Shown here in pieces: positions 55,552-64,000 of a stretch of 64,000 bases of DNA (the stretch's first letter is position 1; every line of letters starts with the position of its first letter). The stretch is from Topomyia yanbarensis (Eukaryota; Arthropoda; Insecta; Diptera; Culicidae), in assembly GCF_030247195.1 (NCBI RefSeq), contig NC_080671.1:210179945-210243944 (forward strand), written 5' to 3'. Both the position numbers and the translations under genes were made by a program. A model generated the notes under the pieces. The model had not been told where the DNA came from. It saw only the letters and a program-made list of their open reading frames with translations, and did not search any database.

Positions 55552-55669
55552 GATAGAGCTCCTCTTTCTGCAAATGAAAATATATACGTTAACCCCTAAA
55601 CAACCCTAAAACTTCAGAATATTTTTTAATTGATTTAATATACACGTGCCCGTTTGACACTATTGCTCT

Positions 55670-55895
55670 TCCTTGACAGTGAATTTAGCCACATGGGTTA
55701 TCACAGTTATCTCAGCAAAAGGCTAGGGATCAAGGTAGTTCAATGGAAGGTGTGGTCGTAATAATTAAATTTCATAAAATATTTTTTATTTGTTATTTTG
55801 CGTACAAAAAAACGAAAGAAATGTTTGCCTACGTACTTCAACTACAGCTGCATCGGAAAAAATAAAAACATTATGGCTTAATGACCCAATTTAGG
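55670..55895. repeat. Repeat shared with 4980-5165
   Basis: GTGGTCGTAATAATT-like text, an A-rich middle, CTGCATCGGAAAAAATAAAA and ATTATGGCTTAATGACCCAA correspond to the earlier locus. Confidence 0.5.
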
Positions 55896-57080
55896 CGGTC
55901 AAAGTATTTTACCAAAAAAGCTAAACTTTCGATTAATTCCACTAAACCAATTCACATCTACAGTGAAATGCTAGTAACAGGTTACTCATTTTATTTTAGT
56001 TGCTGAAATTTCCAAAAATAATTATAATGTGTGTAATAACCATTACCATTAAACACAAAATAGTTTTTTTCCACGTTTTCCTAGAATTTTCAACTTTGAG
56101 CTTCAATTGCCTTTGATAGAAAGCTACGAATATTCAATCAATGTGTGTGTATGAATGGTGTGAAGAAATGCTAGCGCAGGTAACAACAGTAGATACAGAA
56201 CACTAGATAAGGATTGTCGCTGGTGTTCCCATTGTTTTCGCCTCGGAACATGTTTGTTTTGCTTTTGGTATATATCTGTCAATTTATCGAAAGTCTCTCT
56301 AGTAAAAGTCTTTGGTCCACACTTTTGATACACGCAGAAAAATATGGCCTGCTTGTAACCACAAACCGTTTAGTTGAACTTCGAATAAGTAAAATGCAGA
56401 GTTTACCTTTCTTCAATTCAGTCTCGTTTATTCTGCTGTGATTTTTATACATTCAAGATCGGAAACGTCCAATGCATAAAATTTACAGCAGAATAAACGA
56501 GAGGCAAACAGAAAAATTACGTGATATCTGCTATGAAACAAATTTCTATGTGGCATACTATTATAATTTCATTAGTTTTCACATGATATCTATACGTGAC
56601 AGATAATTTTTATGTGCTACTATAAGTTGCAAAAAAATATGTGTGAAATCAATATATTCAATATAACGAATTTTCTCGGTGTACATTTTCGACTGTTATT
56701 GTTATGAAATGGAAGAGTTTGTATATACCGCACAAGAAAATGAAAATTCATTAAAATTCAGTACAGATTTAGACAATTTGTACATTCTAATTAGTGAAAA
56801 TACATCAACCAAGAATGGTCATTGTTTTGCTGGCTAAAAGAAACAAAAATGATTAGTCGCTGTGAAACAACGATAGAGGATTATTTTTTTGCTTTTTTTT
56901 ATTTGGCCCATTTGACAGGTATATTCCGGAATCAAAACAATGATGTTCCAACCACTGATGCCAGCGACAATCCTAATCTAGTGTTCTGTATCTACTGTAA
57001 CAACATACAATCATGTTTCAGTAGTTTTATTTGGATTTTTATAGAGAGCGCCTAGAGGCGGGGTTGTGAACTAGAGGATT
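55896..57080. mobile_element. MITE of the 55138-55551 family, interrupted
   Basis: GGCGGTCAAAGTATTTTACC at the left and GCGCCTAGAGGCGGGGTTG...CTAGAGGATTAAC at the right. The body matches 55164-55530. The element 56188-56996 is inserted in it. Confidence 0.75.
56188..56996. mobile_element. 809-bp element with long inverted ends and an 8-bp target duplication
   Basis: Left AGTAGATACAGAACACTAGA and right, reversed, the same, continuing with few mismatches for about 40 bp. The 8-bp target duplication GTAACAAC is perfect (56180-56187; 56997-57004), and the uninterrupted relative at 55460-55475 shows the empty site. An 8-bp duplication fits hAT or P-like elements. No transposase. The right part resembles 47820-48101. 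Confidence 0.9.
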
Positions 57081-58200
57081 AACATTAGTCATTTTAGAGC
57101 TATCCTAGTGGTGCGGTACAAATTTGCACAGAAAATCGTTTGCGTGCGAAACCGTTGTAGTTAATAACGATAAGAAAAAAGTACACTGAAATGAAAATAT
57201 CTTTTGTATTTATTAGATTTGTCATATGAATCATACCACTATTCTTTGTGTAGAATTTATATGAATTCCTATGAATGTTGCACAAAATTCATGTTAAACC
57301 TCAGTGATATCCAATAAATTTTAATCCTGCGCGGTCAATATGAATATGATTAGAACAACATAACAACATATTCAAGTTATATGAATAGCTAATGAGCTCA
57401 ACCATCTCGTGGGTGTAAGTAGTGGATTGTAAAACGAAGCCTGACAAGAAAAACGAAATGGTGGACCGGAAGCAAATGTTTTTGTTTGGTAAGGGTTTTT
57501 ATCAAAATTAAAATGGTAAAGATGCGTTCTAATACATTTTTTTTTTGATTTCCATCAGGTAGTGGTTTCAAATTACACGTGTTGGTATTCTCTTCAACAA
57601 CTAACCACAGAAAACAGCCGTCAATTTCGAGCTTTTCATTTGTTTAAAAAATAAAGGCCTAATCAAAGGTTATTGAACTATCACCACCAAATTCAAAACT
57701 GTCGCAATTTCTTTTAGTAGGTGAGTGTTACTGAATTTATAGCTGGTCATAAAGAAATTAAAAACGGACAGCATAGTTATGCGATAGGTTATGCGCCTAG
57801 TTAGGATAGGCTGGTATGACGGCGCAAAAGTTTTGACATATATCAGTTGAAATGTTTACACAAGTACTTTAAACTTGTTCGAACATGGAGCTATGTTCTT
57901 TGTAATGCAACGGTCAATATTATCGTTGATAACCTGCCAATTGAAACTTCTACGATATCGTGTGCAAAGGGTGATTCCAGATAACCTACAGGTTTGTCGA
58001 AATGGTAATTGAAATTGGGTTGTGTACACCCAAAACGGCGCGCTCAGATTTTCTGTTTTTGGGCTCACAATCTCATTCCCAAAAGCAATCCTTTTTGAAC
58101 ATTGAGCTGTTCGCGCACAATTCAAGATGAGCGCAACGCTCGCGAAAAAAAAACGATGACACACACTCACACACAAAAAAAAACTTTGTTAGTATTTTTG
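57081..58200. other. No gene seen
   Basis: AT-rich with TCATATGAAT-like words near 57220-57390. No domain, and no boundary that I can defend. Confidence 0.35.
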
Positions 58201-58309
58201 TTTCGTGTCTTTCTTCTACACCTCAGATTCCCCCCACCAAACCACCACAAGCAATCTCATCATCATTGCTACTGCCTTGCATTTTGTTTTGTTTCATTCT
58301 TTTCTCCGC

Positions 58310-58751
58310 TGCTATAAATAGCTCGTGACCTGAAACTTCCAGTAAAAAAATTCTGATATCAGATTTCAGATTAGAACCGACAAACTTCTGTTCAGTAAAA
58401 ACACCTCTTTACTACCCGTACCATGACGACACACTGGTGGAGTAGTTAAATGGCATATATAAGCTTCACACTTATGATGAGTGGGATAATATCGTTTGCC
58501 TCCCCGCCGCCGCGTCGCTATTTCAGCATCGTCATTGACGCATTTTGCTTTGTACCATTTCCCCCCGCTGTTATTAATATTTCGTTTGCATGTATGTGTT
58601 GGGAACTAAGCCTTACTAGAAAAAAGATCAACGGGTGCATCAGGACTGGAACCGACAAACATCGGCTCGTTAAAACGCCTACTTTACACCTTAGACCATA
58701 ACGACACATAGAGAGTAGTTGTTCTAATGAGCTATATAAACTTCGCATCAT
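58310..58751 (+). promoter_or_regulatory. Promoter-like region with a TATA-containing direct repeat
   Basis: About 97 bp at 58375-58471 recurs at 58649-58751 (ACCGACAAAC, AAAACRCCT, ACGACACA, AGTAGTT). Each copy ends in a TATA box (CATATATAAGCTTC; GCTATATAAACTTC) at the same relative position. A further CTATAAATAGC lies near 58314. No supported gene follows. Confidence 0.45.
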
Positions 58752-58970
58752 TGCAACAGCGATCACAAATGGGACAGCATGGAGACGATGGTATGTGTTA
58801 TTCAAGTTATCAGTGCACTGCATGAGCCAACAGCGTGTAGCTATGGGGTACGATGTTGTATTGCACAAGTATGAGGTTGGTTGAACACTAACGCATCGTT
58901 TGGGAGCTTTTCGCTCACAGTTCGAGGGCGAAAAAAACAGAATCAATTCCGCTCTCAAGGATTCGTTTTG

Positions 58971-59075
58971 GGTGTACAGGGCACGACCACGGTGACATGA
59001 AAAATTAGTTTTTGAAGAGAGTGTGATGTAATTCGCAAATGAACTTTAATCTATCAAACAAAACTATCGTCTCAT
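58971..59075 (+). repeat. Dispersed repeat, copy 3
   Basis: GGTGTACAGGGCACGACCAC and the following ~85 bases correspond to 2890-3010, including TTCGCAAATGAACTTTAATC. Confidence 0.6.
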
Positions 59076-59390
59076 CTCAGGACGGGAGACTATATAGTAG
59101 ATCGGCAACAATTTTGACTTTTGTTTCTCGGAACACTGCTAATTCAAATGGTAATTGGATGCACATATCATATGCTAAATATGATCTTTTTCCGATAGCT
59201 CTAGTTCACCCACAAGAGGTTTCAAGTTTCAATAGTAATATATAGGGAAACTCGGAAATAAAAACTTAAAATCCAATAAAAAAATTCCACAGTAATTCCA
59301 CAGAGAACAAAAATATTTAAAAAACGTGTGTAAACATTTGAATTAATATACGATAAACACTAGCGCCGCCACACCAACCTATCCTAACTA

Positions 59391-59547
59391 TCCGTCAAAT
59401 TCATTCCCGAACCGGTTAGAAATCCTGAATGGATTCAGTATGGAATCTTGCTCAAAGAAAACAACCGATTCCGACTCTATCGGTTGATGCATTTGAGCTG
59501 GAATTTAAAGCTGGAAGTCCGAACCGGTTCCGGACTAGTTTGACTGG
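59391..59547. mobile_element. MITE with CCGTCAAAYT...GAACCGGTT ends
   Basis: CCGTCAAATTCATTCCCGAA...CCGGTT at the left; right, reversed, CCAGTCAAACTAGTCCGGAA...CCGGTT. About 157 bp, with several terminal mismatches. A relative occurs near 18138-18230. Confidence 0.6.
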
Positions 59548-59701
59548 GTAGAGGAATAACTGCTGTCAATTCTGTCGAACTCAGCCACAAAACAACATGA
59601 CGACAGTAGCACACCTGGTTTGGATATCCCAACTACCTTCGAAACCATTTTGATTTTACACAAGTTGAATACTGAAGATGGAGGTCTGTTCTCTGTGATT
59701 A

Positions 59702-60115
59702 GGGCATGTTCAGGAGTGTTTCAGTTTTAGATTCATAATTTTGACAGTTCTATAATATAAAACTTAGAATTTTAAAACGAGAATTTGCTGTACCCAGCAG
59801 CAGTTTTAGAGGGTGTTCTATTCAGTTTAAAATTCATGTCTCGCCATGTCTTCAGAATTACTGCATTCAAATTTATTTTCCCCCAGTCTATTGGGGCTAA
59901 GTGTATGTGCTGAAAACTTTGAATGTATTTAAAACACAGTTCTAAACGTGTTTTAAAATCAGCAACAAATAGAACGGCGTCGTATAACGGTTTTGAATTT
60001 TAAAACAAAACTGTTCGAAATTAAAAAACAAAACGCTCTGCTGGGGATGTGAATGTTTCAGTTCCAGTTCTACTTTGAAACTCCTATACAAAATAAAACG
60101 CTCCTGAACATGCCC
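59702..60115. mobile_element. MITE with GGGCATGTTCAGGAG ends, copy 1 of a tandem pair
   Basis: GGGCATGTTCAGGAGTGTTT at the left and CTCCTGAACATGCCC at the right, preceded by TTA and followed by TAA. It is nearly identical in layout to the next copy. No coding capacity. Confidence 0.85.
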
Positions 60116-60118
60116 TAA

Positions 60119-60535
60119 GAGCATGTTCAGGAGTGTTTCAGTTCTAGATTCATAATTTTGACAGTTCTATTATATAAAACTGAAAATTTTAAAACTAGAA
60201 CTTTCTGTCCCCAGCAGCAGTTGTAGCGGATGTTCTATTCAGTTTAAAATTCATGTCTCACCATTCCTTCAGCATTACTGCATTCAAATTTATTTTTCCC
60301 CAGTCTATCGGGTCTAAGTGTCTGTGCTGAAAACTTTGCATGTATTTAAAACACATTTCTAAACGTGTTTTAAAATCAGCAACAAATAGAACGGAGTCGT
60401 ATAACAGTTTTAAATTTTAAAACAAAACTGCTCGAAATTATAAAACAAAACGCTCTGCTGGGGATGTGAATGTTTCAGTTCTAGTTCTACTTTGAAACTC
60501 CTATACAAAATAAAACGCTCCTGAACATGCCCTAA
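60119..60535. mobile_element. MITE with GGGCATGTTCAGGAG ends, copy 2 of a tandem pair
   Basis: Directly follows copy 1 in the same orientation, separated only by TAA. The first base triplet has changed (GAGCATG for GGGCATG). The right end CTCCTGAACATGCCCTAA is intact. Confidence 0.85.
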
Positions 60536-61060
60536 GGGTATGCTACCAAGCCTACAGAACGTAAAGCACTATTTAGACTTCTCATGAAAATGAACGTGAA
60601 CAAGTGTTGAATACCTTTCATTGTTCACGGTGGAGGACGTCGTGAACAGTTTCATCAGCGAACAACGATTTCACGCTCAACTGGCAGTTTACAGTTTGTC
60701 AGAATGCAATTTGGTATTCGAAGGTGAATGTTCACCGTGAACAGCGATGACATTTATATTCACCACTCCGCATCAATTCCGCCCATCGTCGAGTTTACAC
60801 TCCCGGTGAACAAGTAAATTATCCACTGCGAGCATATTTCACCGTGGAATATTTAAAATGATCGGGGAATATGAATATTATTGCATTGATTCAATTACAT
60901 CCAATAATTGTACATGGATTCGCTAAGCATATTAATGTACTATCGTTTAGTTCCAGTTTCATCAATTTCTATGCACTAATAAGTGAGATATTGAAAAAAA
61001 CAATTTGGTGCGCATCGAGTTCACGTTCATTTTCACCGAAGGTGTAAATGGGCCTTAAAA
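60536..61060. repeat. Repeat with GTTCACCGTGAAC palindromes
   Basis: GTTCACGGTG, TGTTCACCGTGAACAG, CCCGGTGAACAAG, TTCACCGTGGAAT and TTCACCGAAGG recur in both orientations. It is probably a decayed MITE; boundaries are uncertain. Confidence 0.45.
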
Positions 61061-61371
61061 ATCAATAGATGGGCAAAATAACAGTTGGAGCTCAGTGTTT
61101 GTTTAGTTTTATTATTTCGGGTTTAGCTGTGTACTTTATTTTTGCATAATCTGCGTTTTAGGGTTACTGCTTAAAACTATCACAATCTTCCAAATACACG
61201 TAAGCGAATGATCAGATTTCCATCATTTTTGCCAGCATTTTTTTTATTTCCTGTAAACTGCGTCTCAATGGTCAGACTACACAATTATCGTTATCCCATG
61301 TCAGTATTATAACACAATCATTAGAACTATGTCATGTAATCTCACCTGAGTATAATAAGGGGTCCACATAG

Positions 61372-62160
61372 TGGATCGTCAGATGTGTGATGTAGGGGGT
61401 CCTATACTGCCTCAAGGTACAATATCATTCTATACGGATGGTTCTAAAATGGGTGAGCTGACTGGCTCGGGAGTCTACGGACCATGAATTAAAGAAGCGA
61501 TATCAATGGGAAAGTGGCCTACAGTTTTCCAGGCAGAGGTATATGCAATATACACCTGCTCGGAGGTCTGTAGGAAACGAAACTACAGACATGCAAAAAT
61601 CGCAATCTTTTCGGACATCCAAGCAGCACTGTTGGCATTAAGGTCGTCGAAATGTGAGTCCAAACTGGTTTGGGAGTGCATCACATTTTTACAACAACTG
61701 GTAACTCGGAATAAAGTAATGATATTCTGGGCACCTGGCCGCCACCAAGGAATCGATGGTAACGAAGTTGGCGACGAATTAGCCAGGCGTGGTTCATCAA
61801 ACATGTTTGTTGGACCAGAACCATTTCTAGGTAAATCTACCTGTGCCATTAAACTAGAACTTTCGGCTTGGGCAAGAGACCAACTACTAAACGACTGGCG
61901 TAACGTAGAATGCGCTCGACAAGCTAAGAAATTCATAAATCCACATAGAACGATAACCAAAAAACTAATGGATCTAAAACGTAAAGACTTAGTAGAATCA
62001 CAGGTTTATTTACTGGACATTGTCCTGCTAAGTATCATCAGAAAAAAATTGGCAAAAGTCAAGATGACATTTGTCGATTTTGTAACTATGAGCCCGAGAG
62101 CTCAGAACATTATCTGCAAGTGTGCAGTACTATTTCTTCGAAGGGAGCGATAATTCGGAA
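61372..62160 (+). pseudogene. LOA-type ORF2 C terminus: RNase H and zinc motif
   Basis: RNase H removes RNA from the RNA/cDNA hybrid. FYTDGS is at ~61420, with an in-frame TGA at 61485-61487. The 61506-62153 frame then covers FQAEVYAIYTC, IFSDIQAALLAL, APGRHQGIDGNEVGDELARR and a linker. A frameshift near 62010 moves the end into another frame, where CRFCNYEPESSEHYLQVC (CX2CX8HX4C) can be read at about 62065-62125. The acidic positions D (TDG), E (AEV), D (SDI) and D (GDE) are kept. The fragment is dead. Confidence 0.8.
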
Positions 62161-62370
62161 GGCATCTTATGACGCCTCACGAGATATGGCATACCGTTCC
62201 CAAACGGATGCTCAGCTACATTCATAATGTACTACCCAGTTGGGACGACACATGTGGACAAACAAACAACTCGCTTCCAACTACATTGGATTCGCGCAAT
62301 TTGTAACATGTAGTGCAAACAGGGGCCACAAAATATAACCTGAATAGTGGTCGCAGTGGCAAAGTTTCCC
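61372..62370 (+). mobile_element. 3' fragment of a LOA-type (Lian-like) non-LTR retrotransposon
   Basis: Contains the RNase H and C-terminal zinc region of ORF2 and its 3' flank. The text FYTDGSKMGELTGSG...MGKWPTVFQAEVYAI is typical of LOA-clade elements. The upstream reverse transcriptase is absent. Confidence 0.7.
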
Positions 62371-62385
62371 CTAACAAAAAAAATC

Positions 62386-63715
62386 CCACTGACGCACCTT
62401 TTTAATGTGTCACTTCAGCAGCAAAAATTTCCCGTTGTCAGTCATGTTTCCGGTACACAAGAAAGGTGACAAAAGTAACATCGGAAACCACCGGGGAATC
62501 ATTTCGCAGTCAAAAAATTTCAAATCGCTTATCAACTAGGTGCTGTTTTCTGCTAGTAAACATTACATAAGCACTTGTCAGCACGGATTCTACTCTGGTC
62601 TATAGGTTGAGACGAATCTAATTAGCTTCACATCGTTTTGCATAGAAAAAATATTCAAGAAACTCGAGGTGGACACGTTTAACACTGATCTTAAGGCCGA
62701 TTTCGACACAGATAACCACGAGATACTGCTAGCAAAGCTTGATAAACTAGGATGTACCACGAGATTCTGCCACCGACTGCGATCCTACCTTGTACACCGC
62801 GAGGTCGTCGTGCAAATTGGTGACAACGTGTCTAAATCTTTTTTTTTAAATAATTTCGGAGTTCCTCATGGTAGTACCCTAGGTCCGTTACTATTTTCAT
62901 TATTCGTAAATAATGCGGTTTTCGTTCTAATACGTGGAGGGAAACTTTCGCTGATGATTTGAAAATATTTCTTGTCATAAGGAATGAAGCCGATTGCCGT
63001 GAGTGAGTGTCTCATTGATACATTTTTCAACTGATGTCAAAGAAATATGTTGATTCTTAGTGTTTCGAAATGTGTTGTCATCAGTTTTCATCGTACAAGT
63101 GGCATGCTTAATTTCAACTACAATATTGCTGGAACTCAGTTACAACGCGTTGACCATGTAAAGGACCTAGGCATTATTCTTGATGGCAAAGCGATACGAT
63201 TGCTGGGTTTTATGTTTAAAATTTCCAACGAATTCCGAGATCCTTTGTGTTTCAAGGCTTATATTGCTCACTTGTGCGCTCGTAGTTGGAATTTGCAAAC
63301 ATTGTCTGGTGCCCTTATCATGCAACGTGGAGTGAAAGGATTCAAACTGTCCAGCGCAAATTTATACGATATGCATTACGTCAATTGCCCTCAATGACCC
63401 GCTGAACCTGCCACCATATGAAAACCGTTGCAGGTTATTATATTCTTTGCAAGAGCGCAGACTCACTTCCCAGGCCATTTTCATAGTAAAGCTTATGTTG
63501 GCTGAGTACGATGTACCCGTTCTTCTTGGACAAATCAACCTCTACGCTTTAACCCGAGTTCTTCGCCCTCGGACATAGCTACACATCGAAATGTGTAAAC
63601 ACTAATAGTCCTGCCAATAGTCCGATTATAGCGATGGTTCGTCGCTTCCATGAGTTTGCCGAGCACTTCGACTTCGATACGAATTCATCACCGTTTGCTG
63701 TTAGGTTAATTATTT
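62386..63715 (+). pseudogene. LINE reverse transcriptase relic
   Basis: Readable pieces: PVHKKGDKSNIGNHRGI near 62452; NTDLKADFDTDNHEILLAKL at 62678; GVPHGSTLGPLLFSLFVN at 62860; ADDLKIFLVIRNEADC after a frameshift; VDHVKDLGIILDGK near 63150. Next to FRDPLCFKA it has the same one-base loss as the copy at 54180. A gap near 63187 removes the LTYTNHLSATIDKAN-equivalent. It shares the KADFD variant with the 51.7-kb copy, against KAAFD in the 30-kb copy, so these two are close relatives. Confidence 0.8.
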
Positions 63716-63722
63716 TTAGTTT
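62386..63722 (+). mobile_element. Heavily decayed CR1/L2-like LINE fragment
   Basis: Starts within the reverse transcriptase (equivalent to about 53250 of the 51.7-kb copy) and follows it to near the 3' end, without the CAAATA tail. It is 5'-truncated and then eroded by stops, small indels and an internal gap near 63187. Confidence 0.8.
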
Positions 63723-64000
63723 AGTTTTTAGTTGAGAAATGTTGCCACATCTACTATAATGTATTGTAATGTACTGAGAACGAGAGCTTGAAAAAATTGA
63801 CATCCCTGTGTGAACTTAAAAAAATCAAAATTCAATTGATGCCCGCCACGATGGATAAGTTTGGTTCGATCCCCTCGTCATTCGTTCTCCCGACACAGCG
63901 CATTAAGGTTTGGGCATGTTCGGTTTCAGAAGCAAACTGAATTTTATTTCCATTCTACCTATGAGAGGGATTATTGAGCAAAAGTGCACCAGATATATAT
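63723..64000. other. No gene seen
   Basis: Unassigned end of the window. GGTTCGATCCC near 63866 resembles a Pol III B box, but no A box or tRNA fold accompanies it. Confidence 0.35.

Noticed and set aside
58518..58958. 146-codon minus-strand frame
   Set aside because: It runs across the TATA-containing direct repeats and has no recognisable domain.
63838..63910. tRNA-like B box GGTTCGATCCC
   Set aside because: No A box at the right distance and no cloverleaf; probably chance or a remote SINE remnant that cannot be supported.
1..64000. Integrated viral sequences (flavivirus-, rhabdovirus-like) or LTR retrotransposons
   Set aside because: I looked for typical polymerase, nucleoprotein, protease/integrase and LTR signals in the readable frames and saw none; a profile search would be needed to exclude very decayed fragments.

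Overview
This window looks like repeat-dense non-coding DNA of a culicine mosquito, most likely an Aedes species. The reasons are the AT-rich base composition, the coexistence of R1-, I-, LOA- and CR1/L2-type non-LTR retrotransposons, and many short inverted-repeat elements (MITEs), several of a kind I associate with Aedes. The species call is an inference. I found no convincing host protein gene, rRNA, tRNA or CRISPR. Nearly every long reading frame belongs to a transposable element.

Layout. 1-12.3 kb: MITEs, some nested, plus two tandem arrays (1.44-2.89 kb) and a second satellite patch (11.75-12.15 kb). 12.3-17.6 kb: 5' part of a decayed R1-clade retrotransposon (ORF1 with zinc knuckles, fragments of ORF2). 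A Transib-like element with 12/23 RSS-like ends is inserted in its reverse transcriptase, and a tandem duplication spans that junction. 17.6-35.6 kb: an 18 kb nest that splits the R1 element. It holds hAT-type MITEs with target duplications, a 5'-truncated LINE with an 885-codon frame (19.2-22.0 kb), large hairpins, histone-3'-end-like stem-loops, a decayed CR1/L2-like LINE (30.0-33.6 kb) and a broken hAT transposase (34.3-35.3 kb). 35.6-37.65 kb: 3' part of the same R1 element, with an unusual array of hairpins in its 3' UTR. 37.88-39.77 kb: a non-autonomous hAT element with a perfect 8-bp target duplication, sitting in a small TTAA-ended MITE. 40.1-46.1 kb: a complete minus-strand I-type retrotransposon with two intact ORFs, poly(A) tail and 15-bp target duplication, probably young. 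46.1-51.3 kb: mostly unassigned DNA with a few MITEs. 51.3-57.1 kb: a duplicated repeat block carrying a 5'-truncated LINE (51.72-54.73 kb) and nested MITEs. 57.1-64 kb: promoter-like direct repeats, tandem MITEs, a LOA-type RNase H fragment and a heavily decayed LINE copy.

The pieces do not form a host pathway; the window records successive insertions. R1 is the oldest layer in its region. The Transib-like element and the hAT-type nest went into it, and younger MITEs and LINEs went into those. In several cases the pre-insertion site can be rebuilt from the flanking duplication or from an unoccupied second copy. The most notable signals are the RSS-like 23/12 termini with a 5-bp target duplication, the hairpin array with compensatory changes in the R1 3' UTR, the apparently intact I-type element, the very large near-perfect palindromes, and a frameshift shared by two LINE copies.
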